Shown piece by piece: positions 17,777 to 25,883 of a stretch of 64,000 bases of DNA (the first letter of the stretch is position 1; every line of letters starts with the position of its first letter). Source of the DNA: a bacterium (lineage in GTDB: Bacteria > Bacillota > Clostridia > Oscillospirales > Acutalibacteraceae); contig JALFLK010000021.1 in assembly GCA_022774755.1 (NCBI GenBank), forward strand, positions 124,001 to 188,000, written 5' to 3'. A program made the translations under genes and the position numbers. The notes beneath the pieces were generated by a model, which was not told the DNA's origin, made no database searches, and saw nothing but the letters and a program-made list of their open reading frames with translations.

Positions 17777-20188
17777 TTGAAATATGATCATAAAAAAATT
17801 GAAGAAAAATGGCAGAAAATATGGGAGGACAAAGGAGTATTTCACGCAGAAGAAAACTCCGATAAAAAGAAGTTTTACGCTCTTATAGAATTTCCCTACC
17901 CTTCCGGACAGGGACTTCATGTGGGGCATCCCCGTCCTTATACTGCACTTGACGTTGTATCAAGAAAAAGAAGACTTCAGGGTTATAATGTGCTTTATCC
18001 TATAGGTTGGGACGCTTTCGGACTTCCTACGGAAAACTACGCAATTAAAAACCACATACACCCCGAAATTGTCACCAAAAAGAATATTGCAAGATTTAAA
18101 AAGCAAATACAGTCTTTGGGAATATCCTTTGACTGGAGCAGAGAAATAAACACAACCGACCCTGATTATTATAAGTGGACCCAGTGGATTTTTATACAGC
18201 TGTTTAAGCACGGACTTGCATATAAAAAAGAAACAACGGTAAACTGGTGCACCTCCTGTAAATGTGTGCTTGCCAATGAAGAGGTGGTAAACGGCGTTTG
18301 TGAGCGCTGTTCAAGCGAGGTTGTTCACAAAGTTAAGTCACAATGGATGCTTAAAATTACTGCCTATGCCGACAGACTCATAAACGATTTGGATTTAGTG
18401 GATTATCCTGACAGGGTAAAAGCTCAGCAGATTAACTGGATTGGCAGAAGCACCGGAGCAGAGGTTGACTTTAATACTTCCGCAGGCGACATTTTAACGG
18501 TTTATACTACAAGACCGGATACTCTTTTCGGCGCTACATATATGGTTATTTCTCCCGAACATCCCGTTCTCAAAAAATGGGAGGGCCTGCTTAACAATAT
18601 GCCCGAAATCAAGGAGTATCAGAAAGAAGCCTCCAAGAAATCAGACTTTGAGAGAACAGAGGTTGTTAAAGAAAAGACAGGAATTAAACTTGACGGCGTA
18701 ACTGCGTTTAATCCTGTAAACGGAAAAGAAATTCCGATTTTCGTTTCGGACTATGTTCTGGTTTCATACGGCACCGGAGCAATTATGGCTGTTCCTGCTC
18801 ACGATACCCGTGACTGGGAATTTGCAAAGAAATTCGACTTGCCAATTATTGAAGTAGTAAAGGGCGGCAATGTTCAGGAGGAACCGTACACAGACTGCGG
18901 TTCTGGAGTTATGGTCAATTCTCAGTTTTTGGACGGACTGTCTGTTGAAGAAGCAAAGAAGAAAATGATTGATTTTCTTACCGAAAAAGGCACAGGCCGT
19001 CCAAAGGTTAATTATAAGCTGAGAGACTGGGTATTCTCCCGTCAGCGTTACTGGGGCGAGCCTATTCCCATTGTGCATTGTGACAAGTGCGGTTATGTGC
19101 CGATTCCCGAGGAGGAATTGCCTCTTAAGCTTCCAATGGTAGAGTCCTATGAGCCGACTGATAACGGAGAGTCACCGCTTGCAAATATGACCGACTGGAT
19201 TAAGACAACCTGTCCTAAATGCGGCGGCGTTGCTTATCGTGAAACCGATACTATGCCCCAGTGGGCTGGCTCTTCGTGGTACTATTTAAGATATATGGAC
19301 CCGAAAAACGATAAGGCTCTGGCAAGTAAAGAAGCTCTCGAGTACTGGGCGCCCGTAGACTGGTACAACGGCGGTATGGAGCATACCACGCTGCATTTGC
19401 TTTACAGCCGTTTCTGGCACAAGTTCCTTTACGATATCGGCATAGTTCCCACCAAAGAGCCGTATCAGAAGAGAACAAGTCACGGAATGATTTTAGGCGA
19501 AAACGGCGAAAAAATGAGTAAGTCAAGGGGCAACGTTGTAAACCCCGACGACATAGTAAACGAATACGGCGCTGATACAATGCGTTTGTATGAAATGTTT
19601 ATTGGTGATTTTGAGAAAGCCGCTCCATGGAGCCCTTCAAGTATAAGAGGCTGCAGAAGATTTGTGGAAAGATTCTGGAATTTACAAAATATTCTGATTG
19701 ACGGAGATGAAATTCGTCCCGAGCTTGAAGGCGCCTTTAACAAAACAATTAAAAAAGTCGGCGAAGATATTGAGAACATTAAGTTTAACACCGCAATAGC
19801 AGCTTTGATGTCGCTTATAAACGATGTTTCTGCCGTTGGAACAATAAACAAAAAGGAACTCTCAATATTTACAATTTTGCTTAATCCTTTTGCACCTCAC
19901 ATTACTGAGGAGATTTGGGAAATATGCAAACTCGGCGACGGAATTGTTGCTGAACAGAGTTGGCCTTCATATGACGAGAGCAAGTGTAAGGATGATACCG
20001 TTGAAATCGCAGTTCAGGTAAACGGAAAGATTAAGGTGAGAATTAAAATCAATCCTGACGCTGAACAGCAGGAAGTTTTAGATCTTGCTAAGTCGGAGGA
20101 AAGTGTTGCGAAGGCACTTGATAATATGAATATTATCAAGGAAATATATATTAAGGGCCGTCTTGTAAACATTGTTGTAAAACCATAA
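17777..20188 (+). CDS. leuS: Leucyl-tRNA synthetase
   Basis: Class Ia synthetase charging tRNA-Leu. HIGH-type motif in [11 protein letters not shown] (about 40-50), zinc-type cysteine cluster [14 protein letters not shown]...CERC (about 157-177), the CP1 editing domain with [14 protein letters not shown] and [15 protein letters not shown], and KMSKSRG near 579. 803 aa is normal. Start is TTG with GGGAGGCG upstream. No T-box leader is visible in the short gap after rsfS, so it is probably transcribed from upstream. Confidence 0.97.
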   Translation: MKYDHKKIEEKWQKIWEDKGVFHAEENSDKKKFYALIEFPYPSGQGLHVGHPRPYTALDVVSRKRRLQGYNVLYPIGWDAFGLPTENYAIKNHIHPEIVTKKNIARFKKQIQSLGISFDWSREINTTDPDYYKWTQWIFIQLFKHGLAYKKETTVNWCTSCKCVLANEEVVNGVCERCSSEVVHKVKSQWMLKITAYADRLINDLDLVDYPDRVKAQQINWIGRSTGAEVDFNTSAGDILTVYTTRPDTLFGATYMVISPEHPVLKKWEGLLNNMPEIKEYQKEASKKSDFERTEVVKEKTGIKLDGVTAFNPVNGKEIPIFVSDYVLVSYGTGAIMAVPAHDTRDWEFAKKFDLPIIEVVKGGNVQEEPYTDCGSGVMVNSQFLDGLSVEEAKKKMIDFLTEKGTGRPKVNYKLRDWVFSRQRYWGEPIPIVHCDKCGYVPIPEEELPLKLPMVESYEPTDNGESPLANMTDWIKTTCPKCGGVAYRETDTMPQWAGSSWYYLRYMDPKNDKALASKEALEYWAPVDWYNGGMEHTTLHLLYSRFWHKFLYDIGIVPTKEPYQKRTSHGMILGENGEKMSKSRGNVVNPDDIVNEYGADTMRLYEMFIGDFEKAAPWSPSSIRGCRRFVERFWNLQNILIDGDEIRPELEGAFNKTIKKVGEDIENIKFNTAIAALMSLINDVSAVGTINKKELSIFTILLNPFAPHITEEIWEICKLGDGIVAEQSWPSYDESKCKDDTVEIAVQVNGKIKVRIKINPDAEQQEVLDLAKSEESVAKALDNMNIIKEIYIKGRLVNIVVKP

Positions 20189-20231
20189 AATGATAAAATA
20201 GCTGTTTTTTCAACTAATTACTATTTTGGTA

Positions 20232-20260
20232 TTGACAACAAAAATTGTTTATTATATAAT
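20232..20260 (+). promoter_or_regulatory. Sigma-A-type promoter of rpsU
   Basis: Perfect TTGACA (20232-20237), 17-bp spacer and perfect TATAAT (20255-20260), one of the strongest promoter matches in the window, as expected for a ribosomal protein gene. Confidence 0.88.
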
Positions 20261-20285
20261 TGTAGTTGCAATTATGTGCAGATTA

Positions 20286-20311
20286 CCCATGCCGAATGGC
20301 AGATGGGAGGG
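20286..20311 (+). promoter_or_regulatory. Hairpin overlapping rpsU ribosome-binding site
   Basis: CCCATGCC (20286-20293) can pair with GGC and ATGGG (20298-20307, two-base bulge) around a GAAT loop. The 3' arm covers the first bases of the Shine-Dalgarno GGAGGG (20306-20311). This could control rpsU translation; the function is inference. Confidence 0.45.
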
Positions 20312-20318
20312 AAGATAG

Positions 20319-20495
20319 ATGGCAGAAATCAGATTAAAGGATAACGAATCTCTTGAAAGTGCACTTAGGAGATTTAAGAAGCAGTGCGCAAGAGCCGGAG
20401 TTATTGCTGAGGTCCGCAAGAGAGAAGCTTATGAAAAGCCCTCTGTAAGGCGCAAGAAAAAATCCGAAGCAGCTCGTAAACGCAAATATAGGTAA
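20319..20495 (+). CDS. rpsU: 30S ribosomal protein S21
   Basis: 58-codon gene. The product [20 protein letters not shown]... is highly basic, with [19 protein letters not shown] and ARKRKYR at the C-terminus, the full pattern of Firmicute S21. S21 sits near the anti-Shine-Dalgarno end of 16S rRNA and helps initiation. Strong Shine-Dalgarno GGGAGGG 8 bp before ATG. It is a single-gene unit with its own promoter and terminator. Confidence 0.97.
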   Translation: MAEIRLKDNESLESALRRFKKQCARAGVIAEVRKREAYEKPSVRRKKKSEAARKRKYR

Positions 20496-20501
20496 ATAGT
20501 T

Positions 20502-20533
20502 AAAAAGCGGACAGTGCTTCTGTCCGCTTTTTT
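20502..20533 (+). terminator. Terminator after rpsU
   Basis: A-tract, stem GCGGACAG (20507-20514) with CTGTCCGC (20520-20527), 5-nt loop, TTTTTT tail. Confidence 0.93.
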
Positions 20534-20556
20534 GTAATTATCGGAGGTGTAACATA

Positions 20557-20988
20557 ATGAAAAAAATACTTGTTCTGTTGGGACCTAACCTTAATCTTGT
20601 GGGAATAAGAGAAAAGGGGATTTACGGTACGGAAACCGCAGAGAGCATTAACCGTGACATAATATCCCGGGCGTCAGACGATGGATTTGACTGTGATATT
20701 TTTCAGTCTAATCACGAGGGTGATCTAATTGATAAAGTCCATGAATCAAGGGAAAAATATGACGGTGTAATTATCAACGCCGGAGCCCTGACCCATTACA
20801 GCTACGCTTTAAGAGACGCAATAGCAAGCGTGAGCGTTCCGTTTGTTGAAGTTCATATGTCTAATATTCACAGCAGGGAGGAGTTTCGCCACAAGTCGGT
20901 TGTTGCTCCTGTTTGCAGGGGTCAGATATGCGGATTCGGCAAAAACAGTTATTTATTGGCTATCAAAGCCTTAAAGGATATGATATAG
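20557..20988 (+). CDS. aroQ: Type II 3-dehydroquinate dehydratase
   Basis: Third step of the shikimate pathway (3-dehydroquinate to 3-dehydroshikimate). Type II signatures: GPNLNLVGIREKGIYG (8-23, with the catalytic Tyr near 22), INAGALTHYSYALRDAI, EVHMSNIHSREEFRHKS and GQICGFG. 143 aa is typical of the small dodecameric type. The next gene begins directly after its stop, so the two are probably coupled. Confidence 0.95.
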   Translation: MKKILVLLGPNLNLVGIREKGIYGTETAESINRDIISRASDDGFDCDIFQSNHEGDLIDKVHESREKYDGVIINAGALTHYSYALRDAIASVSVPFVEVHMSNIHSREEFRHKSVVAPVCRGQICGFGKNSYLLAIKALKDMI

Positions 20989-22074
20989 TTGTCTGAACAA
21001 AAACAGAGGATTGCAAAAATTGCGAAGATTTTAAAAAATGATGATGAAGCAATAATTTTAAGAGATAATAATAATGTCTATTATTATACCGGATTTAACC
21101 ACAGCGAGGGCACGGTGATTATAACTTCGGATAAATCATATTTGCTTGTGGATTTCAGATATATCGAAACTGCTAAAAATAAAGTGTCGTCCTGTGAAGT
21201 TGTGCAGACTAACTCACTTTTAAAGGATATATCAGATATCCTTTTAAGCAGCAGGATTACCAAAGCTTACATTGAAGCAAGTCATACAACGGTGACATTT
21301 TACAACAAGCTTAAAGCAGAGCTTTTGAAGGCGGATATTTCTTTGGATTCTTCGGAAACTTTAGATTTAACCGTTGAAAATCAAAGAATGATTAAGTCCG
21401 AAACAGAAATCGGGTATATCCAAAAAGCACAGAATATCACCGAAGAAGCGTATTTGCAGGTGTTAAATCTGTTAAAGCCCGGAGTGCGTGAAATTGAAAT
21501 AAAAAATGAGCTTGAATATCTGATTAAGAAACAGGGCGGCGAGGGAGCATCTTTTGATTTGATAACAATTGCCGGCAAAAACACCTCTTTGCCTCACGGC
21601 GTTCCGGGAAATAACACCGTTAAGAACGGAGACTTTGTAACATTTGATATCGGCGCATTGTATAAGGGCTACCACAGCGATATGACAAGAACGGTGTCTG
21701 TGGGAAACCCCTGCCAAGAGCAAAAGAAAATCTATTCAATCGTGCTTGACGCTCAGCTTAATGCGCTTGATTCTATTAAATCCGGAATAAACTCATCTTT
21801 TGCCGACAAAACGGCGAGAGATATTATTGAAAATAACGGGTACGGCAAGTGCTTCGGACACTCAACAGGTCACGGAGTAGGTCTTGATATTCATGAAAAG
21901 CCGAATCTTTCCCCGTCTGGGAATATTATTCTCAGCAGTGGAATGGTTGTAACCGTTGAGCCGGGAATTTACATTGAAAACAAGTTCGGAGTCCGCATAG
22001 AAGATATGGTTCTTGTAACCGATGACGGTTACCGAAATTTTGCAAAACTTACAAAAGAACTTGTTGTTTTATAA
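20989..22074 (+). CDS. Xaa-Pro aminopeptidase family (M24) protein
   Basis: Metallopeptidase that likely removes an N-terminal residue before proline. An N-terminal creatinase-like domain (1-125) precedes a pita-bread domain with metal ligands in DIGALYKGYHSD (D220, D231), GHGVGLDIHEKP, VEPGIYIE and VRIEDMVLV. 361 aa with a TTG start directly at the aroQ stop and AAAGGA inside aroQ. The aroQ-pepP-efp order is common in Firmicutes; a role on polyproline peptides next to EF-P is suggestive only. Confidence 0.92.
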   Translation: MSEQKQRIAKIAKILKNDDEAIILRDNNNVYYYTGFNHSEGTVIITSDKSYLLVDFRYIETAKNKVSSCEVVQTNSLLKDISDILLSSRITKAYIEASHTTVTFYNKLKAELLKADISLDSSETLDLTVENQRMIKSETEIGYIQKAQNITEEAYLQVLNLLKPGVREIEIKNELEYLIKKQGGEGASFDLITIAGKNTSLPHGVPGNNTVKNGDFVTFDIGALYKGYHSDMTRTVSVGNPCQEQKKIYSIVLDAQLNALDSIKSGINSSFADKTARDIIENNGYGKCFGHSTGHGVGLDIHEKPNLSPSGNIILSSGMVVTVEPGIYIENKFGVRIEDMVLVTDDGYRNFAKLTKELVVL

Positions 22075-22079
22075 AGTTC

Positions 22080-22107
22080 TTGCAATTTTTAGAAAACTAT
22101 GTATAAT
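22080..22107 (+). promoter_or_regulatory. Sigma-A-type promoter of efp
   Basis: TTGCAA (22080-22085), 16-bp spacer, TATAAT (22102-22107), in the gap between the M24 peptidase and efp. Confidence 0.75.
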
Positions 22108-22160
22108 TATAGTAGAGATGTATGGTGAATTAACCGTACGGATATTCAGGAGGTAGATTT

Positions 22161-22718
22161 ATGATTTCAGCAGGTGATTTCAGAAACGGCGTTACTTTTG
22201 AAATGGACGGACAGGTAGTTTCTATTATCGAGTTCCAGCATGTTAAGCCGGGCAAAGGCGCCGCTTTTGTAAGAACAAAAATCAGAAATGTAATTACGGG
22301 AGCAGTAGTTGAAAAGACTTTCAACCCCAATGATAAGTACCCGACTGCTTACATTGAGAGAAAAGATATGGAATACAGCTACAATGACGGAGATTTGTAT
22401 TATTTTATGGATACAGAAACATGGGAGCAGATTCCTATCAACAAATCAATTCTCGGCGACAGCTTTAAGTTTGTTAAGGAGAATATGGTCTGCAAAATTC
22501 TCTCATATAAGGGAAATGTATTCGGAGTTGAGCCGCCTAACTTTGTAGAGCTTAAGGTGACTAAGACTGACCCGGGCTTTAAGGGCGATACAGCTACAAA
22601 TGCTACTAAGCCTGCTACACTTGAAACAGGTGCAGAGATTAAAGTTCCTCTCTTTATTGATGAGGGCGAGGTTATTCAGATTGATACACGCACAGGCGAA
22701 TATATGGGCCGTGCATAA
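22161..22718 (+). CDS. efp: Elongation factor P
   Basis: Rescues ribosomes stalled at polyproline stretches. Three beta-barrel domains over 185 aa: KOW-like N-domain with [19 protein letters not shown], middle domain, and the C-terminal OB fold ending [15 protein letters not shown]. The loop Lys in KPGKG is present. AGGAGGT Shine-Dalgarno. The next gene lies 12 bp downstream. Confidence 0.97.
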   Translation: MISAGDFRNGVTFEMDGQVVSIIEFQHVKPGKGAAFVRTKIRNVITGAVVEKTFNPNDKYPTAYIERKDMEYSYNDGDLYYFMDTETWEQIPINKSILGDSFKFVKENMVCKILSYKGNVFGVEPPNFVELKVTKTDPGFKGDTATNATKPATLETGAEIKVPLFIDEGEVIQIDTRTGEYMGRA

Positions 22719-22730
22719 GGAGAATAATTT

Positions 22731-23213
22731 ATGACACTAAATGAAAAAGTTGCTTATATCAAGGGTCTTATGGAAGGTATGAAGCTTGATAAGGAAAACG
22801 ACACCGTAAAGGTTCTCAACGCCGTTGTTGATGTTCTTGATGATCTGGCTTTGTCACAGACCAATTTGGAGGATCTTTATGATGAATTAAGCTGGAAGGT
22901 TGATGAAATTGACGAGGATTTAGGCGAGGCAGAGGAGTTTATTTACGGCGATGATGATTTCTGCTGTTGTGATGACGATGATGACTGCTGTGAGGACGAG
23001 GACAATCCTTTCTATGAGGTTACCTGCGGAAACTGCGGAAAGACAATCTGCGTTTCTGAGGATGTGCTTTTAGAGGGAGAGATTGAGTGCCCTAACTGCG
23101 GTGAAATTCTTGAGTTTGATTTTTCGGATTTATTTGATGATGACGAGGACGGAGAGTGTAGCTGCGGTTGCTGCGACTGCTCCGATAACTCTGACGAAGA
23201 TTTGATGTCTTGA
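22731..23213 (+). CDS. CD1247-type domain protein with Asp/Cys-rich zinc ribbon
   Basis: 160-aa protein of unknown function. The N-terminal 60 residues (TLNEKVAYIKGLMEGMKLD) match the helical domain named after C. difficile CD1247. A very acidic segment rich in Cys and Asp (about 78-92) follows, then a four-Cys ribbon (CGNCG near 102 and CPNCG near 122), another acidic run, and a second Cys cluster SCGCCDCS before the end. It probably binds a metal, but the role is unknown. AAGGAGAAT Shine-Dalgarno; co-transcribed with efp by position. Confidence 0.75.
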   Translation: MTLNEKVAYIKGLMEGMKLDKENDTVKVLNAVVDVLDDLALSQTNLEDLYDELSWKVDEIDEDLGEAEEFIYGDDDFCCCDDDDDCCEDEDNPFYEVTCGNCGKTICVSEDVLLEGEIECPNCGEILEFDFSDLFDDDEDGECSCGCCDCSDNSDEDLMS

Positions 23214-23238
23214 TTTTACGGAAAAATCTGATTATCCA

Positions 23239-23277
23239 AAGAGCATCTCTTGTGTATTATATACAAGGGGTGCTTTT
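23239..23277 (+). terminator. Terminator-like hairpin covering the yunB Shine-Dalgarno
   Basis: A near-continuous 15-bp stem (three G-T wobbles) pairs 23239-23253 with 23263-23277 and ends in TTTT. The 3' arm holds AAGGGGTG (23265-23272), the only ribosome-binding site for yunB, and the yunB GTG starts at the next base. Confidence 0.75.
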
Positions 23278-23925
23278 GTGCTTTGTAAAAAGAAATCATC
23301 TAAACTTAAGCGACGGATTAGGAAGACAATATTGCTGATTGTTGCATTATTTGTTGCCGCAATTATATTTTTTGAATATCAGGCAGTTCCGTTTCAGGAA
23401 AAATTTGTGAGAACACAGGCGAAAATAATATCCTGCAATGCTGTTTCCGACGCTGTTTATGAAGTCCTTTCCAAATATAATTTTTCTTATTCGGATGTAT
23501 CTCAGATAAACTATGACAACGACGGAAACATATCGGCGATTACCACGGATTCAAAAAATATCAACATGCTTAAAACCGAGATAAATAAAGCGGTTCAAAA
23601 ACAGATAGAAACAGTTACCGACGCAGATGTCACGCTCCATATCGGAGCTTTTACCGAGCTTTCTCTTTTGAGCAATTTCGGTCCTACCGTTACTTTTGAT
23701 TTTACTTTTATGGGCAGCTTTAACTCTGAAATTGTAAGCACTTTTGAATCGGCAGGAATAAACCAGACAGTACACCACATTAAATATGTAGTTCATGCTA
23801 ATCTGATTACATTATGCCCCGATTACTCAGACGGTATAGAATATACTACCGATTTTGAAATTGCTCAGTCTGTCATTGCAGGAGAATTGCCCTCAACATA
23901 CGCAAATGTTGCACCGTACCGCTAA
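23278..23925 (+). CDS. yunB: Sporulation protein YunB
   Basis: 215-aa protein of the YunB family; in B. subtilis it is made in the mother cell under sigma-E and is needed for normal spore formation. A Lys/Arg-rich N-terminus (1-16) and one transmembrane helix (about 17-34) are followed by an extracytoplasmic domain. The block FGPTVTFDFTFMGSF and YTTDFEIAQSVIAG near the end are family-like. The start is GTG. No convincing sigma-E promoter was seen. Confidence 0.88.
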   Translation: MLCKKKSSKLKRRIRKTILLIVALFVAAIIFFEYQAVPFQEKFVRTQAKIISCNAVSDAVYEVLSKYNFSYSDVSQINYDNDGNISAITTDSKNINMLKTEINKAVQKQIETVTDADVTLHIGAFTELSLLSNFGPTVTFDFTFMGSFNSEIVSTFESAGINQTVHHIKYVVHANLITLCPDYSDGIEYTTDFEIAQSVIAGELPSTYANVAPYR

Positions 23926-23950
23926 AATTTATATTTTTAAACACAATATA

Positions 23951-23979
23951 TTGATTAAACCTTATTTTTGTGTTATCAT
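23951..23979 (+). promoter_or_regulatory. Sigma-A-type promoter of miaB operon
   Basis: TTGATT (23951-23956), 17-bp spacer, TATCAT (23974-23979), about 35 bp before the miaB start. Confidence 0.65.
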
Positions 23980-24012
23980 AAGCAAGATATTACATTGTAA
24001 GGAGATAGTGCT

Positions 24013-25425
24013 TTGTCGGAAAAAATTCATATGATTGAAGATATTGATGAAAAGCAGTTTGAATATATGAATCTTGTTTCCGAAATAATGGAAATAAGAA
24101 AGAGAGGGGAAAAGCCCCTGGCGTTTATCCACACTTACGGTTGTCAACAAAATGTTGCCGACAGCGAACGTATTAAGGGTATGCTTGAACAGTGCGGTTA
24201 TTCTTTTACAGATGATGTTAACCAGGCTGACTTTATTCTGTTTAACACCTGCGCAGTCAGAGAGCACGCCGAGGACAGGGTTTTCGGAAATGTTGGCGCT
24301 CTGAAATCCTTAAAACGCAGACATCCGTCCATTTTGATAGCTCTGTGCGGCTGTATGATGGAACAGGAGCATATTGCCAATCGAATATACAAAAGCTTTC
24401 CCTTTGTAGGGCTTGTGTTCGGAACACACTCTTTGCAGAATTTTCCTGAGTTGTTGTATAACAGTCTTGTCAGTGGAAAAAGAACTTTTGAAATCGGTAA
24501 CGACGACAGGAAAATTTATGAGGGAATACCGATTCACCGTGACGGAACCTTTAAGGGCTGGCTTCCCATAATGTACGGTTGTGATAACTTTTGTTCCTAT
24601 TGCATTGTGCCTTATGTCAGAGGCAGAGAGAGGAGCCGTGACCCCGAAGTTGTTATTTCCGAAGCTAAAAAAATGATTAAAAGCGGATACAAAGATATTA
24701 CGCTTCTCGGTCAAAATGTTAATTCATACGGGAAAAATTTGGATACGGACATAAATTTTGCTTCTCTGCTGAAAAAAATAGATTCAATCGACGGAGATTA
24801 TCTGCTGAGATTTATGACCTCTCATCCGAAGGACTGCACCAAGGAGCTTATTGATACTATTGCGCAAGGCAAACATATCAGCACTCATCTGCACCTTCCT
24901 TTTCAATCAGGCTCGGACAGAATTTTGAAACTGATGAACAGGAAGTACGACAGAGAGAAATATCTTGAAATTGTAAATTATGCAAAAGAAAAAATCCACG
25001 GATTATCCCTTACAAGCGATATAATCGTTGGGTTTCCCGGTGAAACCTATGAGGACTTTAAAGAGACAATTTCGCTTGTTAGGGAAGTCGAATTTACCTC
25101 GCTGTTTACTTTTATTTATTCGCCTAGAGTGGGAACTCCTGCCGCAAAAATGGACGACCCTGTTCCATATGAAGAAAAATCAAAATGGTTCAGGGAGCTT
25201 TTGGATGTTCAGGAGGAAATTGCCGCTAAAAGGTGCTCAGAGATGGTAGGCAGTAATCTGAGAGTGTTGGTAGAGGGCGTCAACGAAAAGACCGGAGAGC
25301 TAAACTGCCGAACATCCGGTAATATAGTGGTTGAAGTTCCGGGTTCCCCTGAATTAGTCGGTGATTTTTGTAATGTTCAGATTACAAAGGCAAGAAACTG
25401 GATATTAAAAGGAATAATTAAATAA
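24013..25425 (+). CDS. miaB: tRNA-2-methylthio-N6-dimethylallyladenosine synthase MiaB
   Basis: Adds methylthio to i6A37 in tRNAs using two Fe-S clusters. The N-terminal MTTase domain supplies three Cys (YGCQQNVADSER with C44, NTCAVREHAEDR, LCGCMMEQ). The radical SAM motif is CDNFCSYC, followed by VPYVRGRERSR. A C-terminal TRAM domain closes the 470-aa protein. TTG start with AAGGAGATAG. It shares a pathway with miaA, located 5 kb downstream in the same cluster. Confidence 0.96.
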   Translation: MSEKIHMIEDIDEKQFEYMNLVSEIMEIRKRGEKPLAFIHTYGCQQNVADSERIKGMLEQCGYSFTDDVNQADFILFNTCAVREHAEDRVFGNVGALKSLKRRHPSILIALCGCMMEQEHIANRIYKSFPFVGLVFGTHSLQNFPELLYNSLVSGKRTFEIGNDDRKIYEGIPIHRDGTFKGWLPIMYGCDNFCSYCIVPYVRGRERSRDPEVVISEAKKMIKSGYKDITLLGQNVNSYGKNLDTDINFASLLKKIDSIDGDYLLRFMTSHPKDCTKELIDTIAQGKHISTHLHLPFQSGSDRILKLMNRKYDREKYLEIVNYAKEKIHGLSLTSDIIVGFPGETYEDFKETISLVREVEFTSLFTFIYSPRVGTPAAKMDDPVPYEEKSKWFRELLDVQEEIAAKRCSEMVGSNLRVLVEGVNEKTGELNCRTSGNIVVEVPGSPELVGDFCNVQITKARNWILKGIIK

Positions 25426-25438
25426 AGGAGAATAAAAA

Positions 25439-25843
25439 ATGGATATTATTGAAATGGCAAGAGAATTAGGAAAAATGATTCAAAAGGAAGAATCATACAT
25501 TAACCTGCACAAGGCTCAGGAAAAAGCGGACGCCGATATGGATTTACAGCAGTTAATCGGTGAGTTTAACCTGAAAAGGTTGGCAATCAACAACGAGGCT
25601 TCAAAAGCTGATAATGACCAGGAAAAGATGCAGGCTCTTAATCAGGAGATGAGAGCAGTGTACGCAAAAATAATGCAGAACGAGAATATGATAGCCTATA
25701 ATGACGCAAAAGACGCATTTGACGCCTTATATAACAGGGTCAGCGCAATTATTACAAACAGTGCAAACGGAGAAGACCCTGAAACTACCGATGTTACATC
25801 AGGCTGTACCGGAAGCTGTTCCACCTGCGGCGGATGTCATTGA
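25439..25843 (+). CDS. YlbF/YmcA-family protein with Cys-rich tail
   Basis: 134-aa all-helical protein of the YlbF family. In B. subtilis, YlbF and YmcA (RicF, RicA) form a complex with YaaT that carries Fe-S clusters and helps RNase Y mature mRNAs. The body (MDIIEMARELGKMIQKEESY, QLIGEFNLKRLAINN) is typical. The last 14 residues carry Cys in a CxxxCxxCxxCH pattern (SGCTGSCSTCGGCH), a likely metal or Fe-S site. Between miaB and mutS, the same place as ymcA in Bacillus. Confidence 0.88.
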   Translation: MDIIEMARELGKMIQKEESYINLHKAQEKADADMDLQQLIGEFNLKRLAINNEASKADNDQEKMQALNQEMRAVYAKIMQNENMIAYNDAKDAFDALYNRVSAIITNSANGEDPETTDVTSGCTGSCSTCGGCH

Positions 25844-25883
25844 TTTTCTTGAAGCTTTTACTTTTTAGAAAAGGAGCAGGACT

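Noticed and set aside
20189-20231. Terminator after leuS (AAAATAG...CTATTTT)
   Set aside because: Stem is only AT-rich 7 bp with a long loop and no U-tract placed after it; too weak to call.
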